DNA of 64,000 nt from Planctomycetota bacterium. Its GTDB lineage: Bacteria > Planctomycetota > UBA1135. The translations under genes were made by a program, and so were the position numbers. Where the stretch lies: positions 82,318-146,317 of the forward strand of contig PAHY01000032.1 of the NCBI GenBank assembly GCA_002705055.1. The letters run 5' to 3'. The notes beneath the pieces are model-generated. The model was not told the DNA's origin and made no database searches. It was given only the letters and a program-made list of their open reading frames with translations. Each line of letters opens with the position of its first letter. Within the stretch, counting starts at the first letter, position 1. Positions 55,671 to 64,000 of this stretch are shown here, piece after piece.

Positions 55671-56039
55671 GTGACGCGACTCCTGCTCGCTCTGCTGTGT
55701 GCCTTCGCCGGCCTACCGTCGGCGATGGTCGGCGCGGGTTTGCAGGATCCCACGCACGAGCATTGCTGCTGCTGCGAGGACCACGTTCAGGCGGATGGCC
55801 CGCTGCTGGCCAAGAACCCCTGCGGCTGTGGCTGCCTCGAGCCGGTGCGCAGCCCGGAGTTCCCTCCGGAGCCGCCGCGCGAGCGAAGCTCCCAGGATGC
55901 GCCGGCCCCGGTCGCCCTGGCCGCGGCGCCGAGCCTCGTGGTTCCAGTGGTCCGACCGGCCCTCGGCCGACTGCTTTGGAGCCCGGTGCCGCTGCGCGCC
56001 CCGCCGCCCCGCGCGGCCTTGGGTGTCTGGATCGAATAG
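55671..56039 (+). CDS. Small secreted Cys/His-rich protein
   Basis: 122 residues from GTG 55671. A signal peptide (MTRLLLALLCAFAGLPSAMV) precedes a metal-ligand cluster HEHCCCCEDH and then NPCGCGC. The rest is Pro/Ala rich. Likely binds a soft metal such as copper or zinc outside the cytoplasm. First of three plus-strand genes with the HMA protein and a barrel; 54 bases separate it from the HMA gene. The function is inferred. Confidence 0.65.
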   Translation: MTRLLLALLCAFAGLPSAMVGAGLQDPTHEHCCCCEDHVQADGPLLAKNPCGCGCLEPVRSPEFPPEPPRERSSQDAPAPVALAAAPSLVVPVVRPALGRLLWSPVPLRAPPPRAALGVWIE

Positions 56040-56093
56040 TGAGCAAGAAGCAATTCTTCCTCACTCATTCCACGATTCAGTACACACCAAACC

Positions 56094-56393
56094 ATGAAGA
56101 AGATTCTTCTGATCGCGGCCATCAGCATGGCCGCCTGCGCGGCGCCGACGCAGGAAGTCTCGGCCGAAAGCTATGCCAGCCAGTACGTGCTGGTGGTCAA
56201 GGGCATGTCCTGCCCCAACTGCGCCAACAACATCACCCACGAGCTGATGGCGCTGCCGGGTGTCGAAGACGTCCGCATTGATATGGGCACCGGATCGGTG
56301 CTCGTGCTCTCGAACGGCGCGCTGCCTTCCGGCTTCGAAATGCAGGAAGCCGTGCGTTCGGCTGGTTTCACGCCGGTCACCGACGGGAAGTAG
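56094..56393 (+). CDS. Heavy-metal-associated (HMA) domain lipoprotein
   Basis: 99 residues from ATG 56094. A short lipoprotein-like signal (MKKILLIAAISMAACAAP) precedes an HMA fold: VLVVKGMSCPNCANNITHEL with the CxxC metal site, then LPGVEDVRIDMGTGSVLVLS and EAVRSAGFTPV. It probably carries Cu(I), Hg or Zn in the periplasm. The next gene begins 4 bases after its stop. Confidence 0.9.
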   Translation: MKKILLIAAISMAACAAPTQEVSAESYASQYVLVVKGMSCPNCANNITHELMALPGVEDVRIDMGTGSVLVLSNGALPSGFEMQEAVRSAGFTPVTDGK

Positions 56394-56397
56394 ATCG

Positions 56398-57174
56398 ATG
56401 CGCATGCCCGCTCTGCTTGCGGGTCTGTTCGTGGTCGTGGCCGCTCCGGCGGCCGCGGCCCAGCAGACCAATCTCACGCCGGCCCCCACTACTCCCGGCG
56501 ACGCCCGCTTCTACCCCGAAACGAAGCTGTTCTACTACGCGCGCGATGGCGCCGACGATGTCGTCGAGCTGAAGCAGCGCTTCACCTATGGCTTCCGTGG
56601 CAACTCGGCGGCCTGGCTCGAGGTGCCCTACGACTTCGACGAGGGCATGGCGGATGCCACGATCGGCTTCAAGTACCGCTTCCTGCAGCTGGATATCGGC
56701 GTCGTCGACACCCTGCGTGCGGCAGTGTTCGGCGGCGTCGAGCTGCCCACCGGCGAAGAGGTGATCTCGACCGACTCCGTCGACCCCTTCCTGGGGGCGA
56801 CCGTCATGGAGATCCACGGACGCTTCGGCTGGAACCTGGCGGCCACCGTGCACTCGATCGGCGATGATGCGCCGATTCAGCGCAGCCCGATGGATGTGGA
56901 CGGCACGCTCGTCCACGCTGCGGGAAGTCTGGCTTGGCGTGTCGATCCGGTTGAGTATGGCTCCGACTTCGTCGCGGCCAGCTATCTGGTCCTAGATTCC
57001 AACGCCTACTTCGGCGGCAGCGACAACACCGAATGGTGGCTGGCTCCGGGCTTTCTCTACGAGGCCCCGGATTTCGCTCTCGAGCTCTCGCTGATTCTGC
57101 CTCTCGAGCAAGACGTCAGCGGCCGGCCCGAACGCGATTACGGCGTCCTGGCCGGCCTGCGACTGCTGTTCTAG
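56398..57174 (+). CDS. Outer-membrane beta-barrel-like protein
   Basis: 258 residues from ATG 56398 (ATG 56404 also possible). Signal peptide MPALLAGLFVVVAAPAAAAQ. Alternating beta strands end in DYGVLAGLRLLF, a C-terminal aromatic, as in outer-membrane proteins. Content resembles proteins found with metal genes (GGVELPTGEEVISTDSVDPF, then LGATVMEIHGRFGW). It could pass or sense metals; four bases after the HMA stop make it the last gene of that unit. Confidence 0.7.
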   Translation: MRMPALLAGLFVVVAAPAAAAQQTNLTPAPTTPGDARFYPETKLFYYARDGADDVVELKQRFTYGFRGNSAAWLEVPYDFDEGMADATIGFKYRFLQLDIGVVDTLRAAVFGGVELPTGEEVISTDSVDPFLGATVMEIHGRFGWNLAATVHSIGDDAPIQRSPMDVDGTLVHAAGSLAWRVDPVEYGSDFVAASYLVLDSNAYFGGSDNTEWWLAPGFLYEAPDFALELSLILPLEQDVSGRPERDYGVLAGLRLLF

Positions 57175-57183
57175 CAGCTTCGC

Positions 57184-59763
57184 CTACTGAACAAATCGGG
57201 CGCGCGCCTCGGTCACCTCGATCGAGGCGCCGTCTCCGAGCTCGATCGACATACCGTGATTGACCCGGTCGGCTTCGACCAGCACCTGCTGGAAGAGCAC
57301 CCCATTCAGGGAAACGCTGACTTCGAAGCCGGCTTCCACCGGTTGGCCGATCACCTTGCAGTCGAACCAGGTCCCGGCGGGGATCAGGTCGGTGAGCACC
57401 GGAGCGTTCTGCGCCCCTTCCAGTGAGCCGGTCTTCGGTTGAGAACCGGGCGTGGCGTTGAGCACCACGCGCATCCCCGGCTCGGGGTCCGATCCCAGCA
57501 GACCGATCGCCGCCGGCGCGCCTTCCTGAAGACGCACCCGCAGCTCGATCTCGAAACCGGTCACCGCGTCGCTCTTCACGCTGAGCGAACCTGGTCCTTC
57601 AGCTCCCTTGGTGACCCCATCGACGAAGTCCCAGCTGGCCGTGCCGTTCTGGGTCCAGAACTCGAGGCCGTTGCCGAACAGCGGGAACCAGTCGCTGGCC
57701 CCGTTCAGACCCGCGTGGCCGTCGTCGAGCGGTTTAATCCGCACATCGCCCAGCGCGACCTTGCCCAGCCAGCCCTGGAAACGCAGCGGACCGCGCGCGA
57801 CCTCGTTCTCGGGGCCGCCGCCGGTCTGCCCGCCCGGCTCGGCGGAACCGACGATCATCACGCCATCGACCGAGACCTGCTCAAACTTGGCGTTGCGCAC
57901 CTTGCGGCCGCTGGCATCAAAGCGCGGCGCGAAGAACCGCCCGGTCACAGTGTGCCACTCACCGGCCCCGTGGTACGCATCCAGCACGCGCGGGTTCTTG
58001 GTGGCGTGAATGCCCGCGAACTCATTGGCCTTGTCGTTCAGCTGCAGCTCGTAGCGATCCATGAAGTACAGCCCGCTGTCGCTGCCCTTCGGCAGCATGA
58101 CGCGGAAGAAGAACTCACAGTCGCCGAACTCCTGCTTCGAGACCAGGTCGGTCGCGTTGTCGCCGGTGTTGACCAGCGCGCCGATGCCTGGGCGCGTAAC
58201 GAGCTTGGTCGGATCGCTCGGATCCAGCTCGGCGTCGACCAACTCCCAGCCTTCGCCCTGCCAGCGATCCAGCGCGTCGCCCCAGGTGAGATGCAGCCAG
58301 CCCTCGGACTCGCTGGTCTTCTCGGCCGGCGGCGCCACCTGCTTGACCACCATGGCCTCCTGGCCATCGCGGGTGCGGTTGATGGTGTAGTGGAACTCGT
58401 CGTGTAGCAAGGCGCGGCCCGCGCCATCGCGCACGCTCGCCAGCTTTAGCTTCATGCAGCGCCTGGCCTCGACGCCCGTCAGCCCGACGCGCAGCGTCTT
58501 GCCATCCGCGCTGAGCTGCACCGAAGTGACTTCATGCTCGGCTTCGCGCTGCTGCGGCGAGCCGTAGTCCCACCAGTAGTTGTAGTCGTAGCTGCTCGCT
58601 TCGATCTCATCGGCCGCGGGGGCGTCGTTGATCGGCTGCGTGAACGTGATCTCGAAACCGTTCGAAGTCAGCGAGACCGTGTGCATATCGAACACCGAGT
58701 CGCCGTTCCAGCGCACGCGGGCCAGGCCGTGGCCGGGCGCGCGGCCGCCCCAGCCGCGGTTGGTGAAGCCCGTGAACAGACTGCCGTCCGGCGCGAAGGC
58801 CACCCGGCAGACCGAGCCGATGCCGTCACGGAAGCGGAAGGCCGCCCCCTGATACTCGCCATCGACCTGCTCCATCTGCACGCGCAGCACGCGGCCTTCG
58901 GTCAGCTCGGCGACGAAGAACTGCCCATCGAAGGGGCCGAACTTGCCGCCCGCCGCGGCCTCGACCAGGTTGCCGGTCGAGCGCGACCACTCGTAAGGCA
59001 GCCACACGGCCGCGTTCTGACGCTCCTGGTCGACCGGCTGCGTGCTCGAGGGCACGCGCCCTTCTTCCTGCCAGGCTTCGGTCCAGCGCAACGAGGCCGG
59101 GTGGCCGTACCACTTGCCCTGCTGCACATGGAAGATCGGGCTGCTGGCCATCCAGTCACCCTGGTTGTCGGTGTAGAAGAGATCACCGGCGGCGTTCATG
59201 CCCAGGCCGCAGGGGCTGCGCACGCCCGGGGCGACCGGGGAGACGGTGCCGTCCGGCGCCATCTTCATAATCCAGCCGCGGTACGGCGCCCGCGAGATCC
59301 CGTGCCACCACTCGGGGCTCCAGAAGCCCAAGTTCAGGCTGAAGTAGAGGTTGCCCTGCGCGTCCTCGGGCAGACCGAAGGCAAACTCGTGGTAGTTGCC
59401 CGTCATGCCCCAGTCCTGGGTGAGGGTCTCGATCCGATCGCAGACCTGGTCGCCATCCAGATCGAGCAGCCGCGAAATCTCGCCGCGCTGGATCACGTAG
59501 ATGTTCTCGCCGACGACGTTCAGGCCCAGGCCCTCGTGCAGGCCCTCGGCGAAGATGTGCCACTTGGCAGCGGTCGGATCATCGGCCAGCGGATCGGCCA
59601 CGTACCAGACGCGGCCGCGGCGGGTCGAGACCAGCAGATCGCCGTTGGGCAGGAAGTCCATGCCCCCCACCTCGACGACTTCGCCCTCGGGCGGGGTCAG
59701 GTACTCGACGGTGTACTGCTCGGCGCCGATCTGCGGCGCGGCCAGCATGAGAAGACTGAGCAT
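57184..59763 (-). CDS. Glucose-dehydrogenase-like beta-propeller with DUF1080-type domain
   Basis: 859 residues from ATG 59763; GTG 59766 is also in frame. Short signal (MLSLLMLAAPQIGAEQ). The N-terminal 350 residues are a propeller (GMDFLPNGDLLVSTRRGRVW, GLGLNVVGENIYVIQRGEIS, GDQVCDRIETLTQDWGMTGN), as in soluble PQQ-dehydrogenase-like proteins. The C-terminal part (FRVMLPKGSDSGLYFMDRYE, DAYHGAGEWHTVTGRFFAPR, FRFQ-type DUF1080 end) is a concanavalin-like sugar-binding domain. It is coupled to the cytochrome c gene (TGATG). It probably oxidises or binds sugars. Confidence 0.82.
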   Translation of the reverse strand: MLSLLMLAAPQIGAEQYTVEYLTPPEGEVVEVGGMDFLPNGDLLVSTRRGRVWYVADPLADDPTAAKWHIFAEGLHEGLGLNVVGENIYVIQRGEISRLLDLDGDQVCDRIETLTQDWGMTGNYHEFAFGLPEDAQGNLYFSLNLGFWSPEWWHGISRAPYRGWIMKMAPDGTVSPVAPGVRSPCGLGMNAAGDLFYTDNQGDWMASSPIFHVQQGKWYGHPASLRWTEAWQEEGRVPSSTQPVDQERQNAAVWLPYEWSRSTGNLVEAAAGGKFGPFDGQFFVAELTEGRVLRVQMEQVDGEYQGAAFRFRDGIGSVCRVAFAPDGSLFTGFTNRGWGGRAPGHGLARVRWNGDSVFDMHTVSLTSNGFEITFTQPINDAPAADEIEASSYDYNYWWDYGSPQQREAEHEVTSVQLSADGKTLRVGLTGVEARRCMKLKLASVRDGAGRALLHDEFHYTINRTRDGQEAMVVKQVAPPAEKTSESEGWLHLTWGDALDRWQGEGWELVDAELDPSDPTKLVTRPGIGALVNTGDNATDLVSKQEFGDCEFFFRVMLPKGSDSGLYFMDRYELQLNDKANEFAGIHATKNPRVLDAYHGAGEWHTVTGRFFAPRFDASGRKVRNAKFEQVSVDGVMIVGSAEPGGQTGGGPENEVARGPLRFQGWLGKVALGDVRIKPLDDGHAGLNGASDWFPLFGNGLEFWTQNGTASWDFVDGVTKGAEGPGSLSVKSDAVTGFEIELRVRLQEGAPAAIGLLGSDPEPGMRVVLNATPGSQPKTGSLEGAQNAPVLTDLIPAGTWFDCKVIGQPVEAGFEVSVSLNGVLFQQVLVEADRVNHGMSIELGDGASIEVTEARARFVQ

Positions 59764-60905
59764 CACGGCATCACCTCCTTCTTGATCTGCGCCCAGGCTT
59801 CCTGAGCACCACTCGGCAGCGGAAGAACGTTGACGGCGAAGCCCGCCGTCCGCGCGTCGGCCGGAACACCGATGCTGACGCCGTTCTCGTCGGCGTGATA
59901 GTCGAGCACGGTGCGCGTCTGCACGAAGTAGACCGTGCCGGAGTCCTCGCCTTCACGCACGAAGCAGAGGAAGCCGGCGTTGTCGAGCGGAAGCTGCTCG
60001 ACGATGCCCTTGTTGCTGTAGTGCGCCATGAACAGCAGCGGCGCATCGGTGTGCCGCTCGATCTCGAAGGTGCGGCGATAGCCCGCGACCGTCGACAGAC
60101 TGAAGGCCTCGCCCGCCTCACGCACCGTGGCGATCGGCTGCTCCTTCTTCATGATGCGCGCCTCGATCCAGGCGCGGCCGTCGCGGATTTCGGTGGCCTT
60201 CAGCTGACGCGTGTAAGCCAACGAAACGCCGACCGCCGAAGCGATGTGCTGCGGGTACATCGGCGTGAACTCGGTCATCGGCGTGCCGCCCGCGCGCAGG
60301 TGCACGATCCGGCCGAGCGGCTTCAGCGGGGTGCCGCCGCGACCCTTCCAGTCTTCGCGACTGACGAAGGCGCCCTGGCGCACGGCCAGCAGGCGCAGGT
60401 CATCGGCTGCGTACTCCCAGGAAAGCCCGTCAAGTGTGCCGACCAGCAGACCGCGCGGATGATCCGGGGCGTTGGGCGCGACCCGCGGCAGATGCCCGCG
60501 CACCACGACCGGACGGTCGAGCACCTGCAGCTGCATGGCCGCATCGGGCGACGGCGGCCGTTCGGGCCCGAAGGCGATCACGTATTCGGCCACGGCTTCC
60601 AGCTCGCTCTCGCTGAGCATGCTGGCAAAGCCCGGCATCGGCGTGCCGCCAATGCCCGCGGCGACCGTGCGTGAGATCGCTTCCTTGGTGTTGCCGAAGG
60701 AGAAGCCACCGTCGCGGAAGGAGCGGGCCGGTCGATCGAGCTGGATCAGACCCTTGCCGTCGCCGTTCTCGCCGTGACAGACGACGCAGAGCTGTTTGTA
60801 GACCTCGGCGCCGCTGCGGTCGCCCTCCTGGGCAACGAGCGGGGCCGCGAGTCCCGAGAGAGCGCACAACAGGAGCGCGCGCCGCAATGTCAGGGAGCCG
60901 AGCAT
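59763..60905 (-). CDS. Cytochrome c protein
   Basis: 380 residues from ATG 60905. Signal LRRALLLCALSGLAAPLVAQ. The heme motif is CVVCHGENGDGKGLIQLDRP (CxxCH), with a Met ligand in GGTPMPGFASMLSESELEAV. The second half is a separate domain (SWEYAADDLRLLAVRQGAFV, HTDAPLLFMAHYSNKGIVEQ) with no recognised fold. It passes electrons for the neighbouring propeller protein, whose start overlaps its stop. Confidence 0.88.
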   Translation of the reverse strand: MLGSLTLRRALLLCALSGLAAPLVAQEGDRSGAEVYKQLCVVCHGENGDGKGLIQLDRPARSFRDGGFSFGNTKEAISRTVAAGIGGTPMPGFASMLSESELEAVAEYVIAFGPERPPSPDAAMQLQVLDRPVVVRGHLPRVAPNAPDHPRGLLVGTLDGLSWEYAADDLRLLAVRQGAFVSREDWKGRGGTPLKPLGRIVHLRAGGTPMTEFTPMYPQHIASAVGVSLAYTRQLKATEIRDGRAWIEARIMKKEQPIATVREAGEAFSLSTVAGYRRTFEIERHTDAPLLFMAHYSNKGIVEQLPLDNAGFLCFVREGEDSGTVYFVQTRTVLDYHADENGVSIGVPADARTAGFAVNVLPLPSGAQEAWAQIKKEVMP

Positions 60906-60941
60906 GGCCGTCCATCGTACGGGGAAGCTATGCTCCCGGCC

Positions 60942-61820
60942 ATGGCGGAAAACGGCTCCTGGGTGGCGCGTGATCTCCCGGTGCGCGGCTACACGATGCG
61001 CTGCTGGGAGCGGCCCGCGGCCGGCCCGCGCGTGCTGTTCCTGCACGGCTTCCTGGATACGGGGCGCAGCTTCGCCGGCGTCGTCGAGGAGCTGCCGAGA
61101 GAGGTCCATGCCCTGTGCCTGGACTGGCGCGGCCACGGCGGGAGCCGACCGGTGCCCGAGGGGATGAGCTTTCATCAGCTGGATCACCTCAAGGACCTGG
61201 CCCAGGTGGTCGAGCTGCTGGATCCGCAGCGGATCGTCGCCCATTCGATGGGCGCGACCGTGGCCTACCTCTACGCCGCCGCGGCGCCGGGGCGCGTGCC
61301 CGGCTACCTGATGCTGGACGCCGCCGGCGGCTTCGCCTCCAAGCCCAGCGACCAGGCCGAGGCGCTGCGCAAGCTGCTGCTCGCCGAGCGCCAGCCCAAG
61401 CCCGAGTTCCGCACCTTCCCCAGCGCCGAGGCGGCCATCGAGCGGATCCTGCACAACAACCCCGGGCTCAGCGCCGAGGGTGCCGCGCGGATGGTCGCGG
61501 GATCTACCGAACTCACGCCGCAAGGCGAGCTGCGCTTCCTGTTCGACGCCCGCCTGCGTGGCCCCAACCCGATGCGCTACTCCGAAGCCATCTGGCGCGA
61601 GCTGGGGCGCGCGATCACCGATCCGGTGGTGGTCTTGCTCGGCGAACAGGGCCTGGTCCGGAAAGCGCCGATCCTGGGCGAGCGGGTCGAGGCCATGCCG
61701 ACGGCGACTCTGCAGATGGTGCCGGGGGTCGCTCACCACCTGCACCTGGACGCTCCGGCCGTCGTGGCAGCTGCGGTGGTGGCGATGCTGGCCACCACGA
61801 GCGGCAATGAGGCGCGCTAG
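60942..61820 (+). CDS. Alpha/beta hydrolase
   Basis: 292 residues from ATG 60942; ATG 60930 is an alternative. Oxyanion-hole region RVLFLHGFLDTGRSFAGV, nucleophile elbow RIVAHSMGATVAYLYA (S in AHSMG) and catalytic His in VPGVAHHLHLDAPAV. The substrate is unknown. It diverges from the cytochrome c gene by 36 bases and its TAG shares the CTAG with the next gene's stop. Confidence 0.85.
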   Translation: MAENGSWVARDLPVRGYTMRCWERPAAGPRVLFLHGFLDTGRSFAGVVEELPREVHALCLDWRGHGGSRPVPEGMSFHQLDHLKDLAQVVELLDPQRIVAHSMGATVAYLYAAAAPGRVPGYLMLDAAGGFASKPSDQAEALRKLLLAERQPKPEFRTFPSAEAAIERILHNNPGLSAEGAARMVAGSTELTPQGELRFLFDARLRGPNPMRYSEAIWRELGRAITDPVVVLLGEQGLVRKAPILGERVEAMPTATLQMVPGVAHHLHLDAPAVVAAAVVAMLATTSGNEAR

Positions 61821-63817
61821 TCGCGCTCGAGCTGGACCACCAGCTCGTGCTCGATGTCGGCGCTCCAGTTGGCGCTCTTGCGAATCGACGGGCCACCACG
61901 CGGGCCACGCACCTCGACCGTCACCGGCCCGCCCGGCATGCGGTGCGCGATCACGACGCCGTCGTCATCGGCCCGCGCCGGAGTCCGCCCCGAGCCGCCC
62001 TCGGACCAGATCATCAGCGCCTGGCCGGTCTCGTCCTCGATGGAGACCTGCGCCCCCGCGACCGGATTGCCATCCGCGTCGCGCACCACGATGCGCACCG
62101 TGCGATCCTGATAGAGCCGGAAGTGGAGCTCCTTGACCCCCGCCTCTTCGACCTCGGGCGCGGTCTTGCCTCGCGCGTAACCGTCGAGGATCGCCTCAAA
62201 GTAGTATTCGGCTTCGGGCAGGCCCTCGAAGCGATAGCGACCGTCCTCATCGGTCTCCACCTCGTGCACGCTGCTCGCTGACCAGCCGCTGCCGCTGGTG
62301 CGCGACACGCGGTTGACCTGCACCTTGGCGCCCGGCAGAGGCGCGCCATCATTGGCTCGGGTCACGATGCCGGTCACTTCCACGGAGGGCGCCGCCAGCT
62401 CGCCGATGCGCAGCAGCAGCTCGCTCTGATCGGGAATCGCCTGCACGCTGGCCTCGGGCGCGTAGATCGGCCCCACCGCCACGGTGAACTGCTCCATCGG
62501 CAGGCTGTCAAAGCGGAAGAATCCCTCGGCGTCGGTCTTCGTCTTGTCGTGATCGCCGAACAGGCTCAGCACGTTCTTCATCGGCACGCTGCCATCGGAG
62601 AACTCGTGCAGCCCCACCAGGTAGACCTGACGGGAGGGCACGGCCGCACCCTCGCCGTCGACCACGCGGCCAGCCAGCACGCCGCCGCGCGGCAGATCTA
62701 TGCGCAGCGGGCCGATCAGCTCAGTGAGCTCCCCCAGCGGCACGCGCACCGGACCCGCCCCTTCCGCAAAGGCCACGATCTCGGGTTCCAGTGACCAGTG
62801 CTTGGTGGCCCCGTCGAGCACAAACTCGCCGTTCTCATCCGTCGTCGTCCGCGGACCGCTGGTGGCGTAGAGCACCGTCGCGCCCTCCTTCGGCCGGCCA
62901 TCCGGGCCAAAGACCCGCCCGAGGATCCGCGTCTTTGGCTCTTCCTTGCGAGGTGCAAGCTCGACCTCGTAGGGACTCTCCGCGGCCTCAACATTCCACT
63001 TCGAGCCCTCCCCCAGCTCGGCATGCTTGGCACGAACGGTGTACTTCCCTTCGGCGACCCGCCAGGAGAATCGGCCGTCCGGCTTCGTGGTCTGCTTCGC
63101 GTTGCTGCGCGGGGCATAGGTGGTGTGCTCCACCGACCCAGCGCGACGCCGCGACCAGTGGTCTTCCATGTTGAGTTCGACCTCCGCGCCCTCGACCAGC
63201 TGGCCGTCTTCGCTCACGACCGTGCCGTGGAACTCGGCCTCGGGGTACAGCTCCAAGACCAGGCCGGTGACTTCGTCTTCCGCCTCGGAGTTGAGCATCA
63301 GCACATCCTTCGGCTGCAGCGCCAGCGCGCGCGGCTCAAGCACCAGTCGGTAGCGCGTGCGAATCTCGAACTCACCTTCAAACATGCCCGCGCCGTTGCA
63401 CTGCAGCACCATCTCGGTCTCGCTGCCATCCGGCTCCATCCAGTCATGCCCTTCCCGCACGACCACCTCGGCGTTCGGCATCGGCGCGCCGTTCGCCAAG
63501 ACCTGCCCCGAGAAGCGGAAACTGCGCTTCGGCTCGACCTGAAAAACGCCGCTCACCGCATCCACCAAGTCGCCGATCCCGGGGGCGTTGTGGCCGGCCC
63601 CGGCAGCGTGGTCGTGGTCCACCAGTTCCGATTCGCCTCGATCGCGCGCGCCCGGCCCGGCCTCGGGGGCCAGCTCGGGGCCGCTTTCCTCGAGCGCTTC
63701 GGCTTCGCCGGTCGAAGCATCCAGCGGGGCGTCCTGGCCGTCCGGCTGCAGCACCCACCACGCCATGCCACCGATCAGGACGGCAAGGACAAGCAGAAGG
63801 ATGGCGCGCGGCTTCAT
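61817..63817 (-). CDS. Large membrane-anchored protein with carboxypeptidase-regulatory-like repeats
   Basis: 666 residues from ATG 63817. One membrane helix at the N-terminus (AILLLVLAVLIGGMAWWVLQ), then an acidic linker. Several CarboxypepD_reg-like units follow (FSGQVLANGAPMPNAEVVVR, HGTVVSEDGQLVEGAEVELN, LGRVFGPDGRPKEGATVLYA, LAGRVVDGEGAAVPSRQVYL, VTGIVTRANDGAPLPGAKVQ, IVVRDADGNPVAGAQVSIED). They are beta sandwiches, probably for binding or scaffolding at the surface. It resembles the 2920-4449 gene in design. The 20-bp repeat lies 20 bases upstream. Confidence 0.85.
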   Translation of the reverse strand: MKPRAILLLVLAVLIGGMAWWVLQPDGQDAPLDASTGEAEALEESGPELAPEAGPGARDRGESELVDHDHAAGAGHNAPGIGDLVDAVSGVFQVEPKRSFRFSGQVLANGAPMPNAEVVVREGHDWMEPDGSETEMVLQCNGAGMFEGEFEIRTRYRLVLEPRALALQPKDVLMLNSEAEDEVTGLVLELYPEAEFHGTVVSEDGQLVEGAEVELNMEDHWSRRRAGSVEHTTYAPRSNAKQTTKPDGRFSWRVAEGKYTVRAKHAELGEGSKWNVEAAESPYEVELAPRKEEPKTRILGRVFGPDGRPKEGATVLYATSGPRTTTDENGEFVLDGATKHWSLEPEIVAFAEGAGPVRVPLGELTELIGPLRIDLPRGGVLAGRVVDGEGAAVPSRQVYLVGLHEFSDGSVPMKNVLSLFGDHDKTKTDAEGFFRFDSLPMEQFTVAVGPIYAPEASVQAIPDQSELLLRIGELAAPSVEVTGIVTRANDGAPLPGAKVQVNRVSRTSGSGWSASSVHEVETDEDGRYRFEGLPEAEYYFEAILDGYARGKTAPEVEEAGVKELHFRLYQDRTVRIVVRDADGNPVAGAQVSIEDETGQALMIWSEGGSGRTPARADDDGVVIAHRMPGGPVTVEVRGPRGGPSIRKSANWSADIEHELVVQLERD

Positions 63818-63837
63818 ATCCCCCCATTCTAGCTGCG

Positions 63838-63857
63838 GAGTCTGACCCCCTTGAGTG
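63838..63857 (-). repeat. 20-bp repeat, copy 2
   Basis: Identical to 52720-52739 in reverse complement, located 20 bases ahead of the ATG of the 61817-63817 gene. Confidence 0.85.
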
Positions 63858-63929
63858 GGCTCATTGCTGCGCCATCCGCAGCGGCCAGCGCCATCTCAGG
63901 ACCTCCTTCAGCTGCCACCGCTGATCACA

Positions 63930-63954
63930 GACCCCTGCCGATTGGGCAGGGGTC
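63930..63954 (+). terminator. Terminator-like hairpin
   Basis: Perfect 10-bp stem GACCCCTGCC/GGCAGGGGTC, 5-base loop, then GTTCTCGTCTT. Ending GTTCTCGT is the same as after the 55618 terminator. Confidence 0.6.
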
Positions 63955-64000
63955 GTTCTCGTCTTCACCGTCACGCCGCGGACGTAGTTCCGGTAAGCCG

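Overview
This window looks like a high-GC bacterial chromosome, probably a planctomycete-like (PVC) organism. The inference rests on gene content: a type I sulfatase, a GH29 fucosidase, a PhoD-like phosphatase, a cytochrome c gene coupled to a glucose-dehydrogenase-like/DUF1080 protein, and large secreted proteins with FG-GAP or carboxypeptidase-regulatory-like repeats. No rRNA or other marker is present, so the assignment is tentative.

Region 1 (1-5.3 kb): secreted or membrane-anchored host-type genes, all on the minus strand. One is cut by a complete IS3-family element (1358-2621) that sits against a scrap of another transposase.

Region 2 (5.4-41.0 kb): an accessory and defence island. In order it holds a decayed IS3 copy (5405-6345); an ApeA/HEPN-like gene broken by an in-frame stop; a minus-strand run of BRCT protein, SIR2-DUF4020-like protein and GIY-YIG protein; a sigma-region-4-like gene with two in-frame stops next to an alpha-CTD-like gene; and a type I restriction-modification operon with two different hsdM genes and a Fic gene (hsdM2-fic-hsdM1-hsdS-hsdR-small protein). 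Three 21-bp-spaced direct repeats lie ahead of hsdM1. Next comes a phage- or satellite-like element (about 26.6-36.2 kb): ParB-methyltransferase, two small-terminase-like genes, a TOPRIM primase-like gene, a DUF3987 gene, a SpoVG-like gene, a DUF2924 gene, a large serine recombinase and an HTH protein. A Gabija-like pair (gajA, gajB) follows. The island ends at tRNA-Asn(GTT) (41037-41111), whose 3' end faces the island.

Region 3 (41.1-64 kb): GC-rich host genes. They cover a GNAT protein, an RNA methyltransferase, a DUF2231 protein, a sulfatase, a PhoD-like protein, a fucosidase, an alanine/sodium symporter, a beta-propeller-like protein, a BlaI/M56 regulator pair with visible operators, a three-gene putative metal-handling set (Cys-rich protein, HMA protein, outer-membrane barrel), the cytochrome c/DUF1080 pair, an alpha/beta hydrolase and a carboxypeptidase-regulatory-like repeat protein. 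A 151-bp MITE-like element and a shared 20-bp repeat lie in front of two of these genes.

The strongest candidates for something undescribed are the GIY-YIG/SIR2/BRCT cluster, the hsdM2-fic addition to the type I operon with its 21-bp-periodic repeats, and the BlaI-regulated M56 protease fused to two secretin-N0/N1-like segments.
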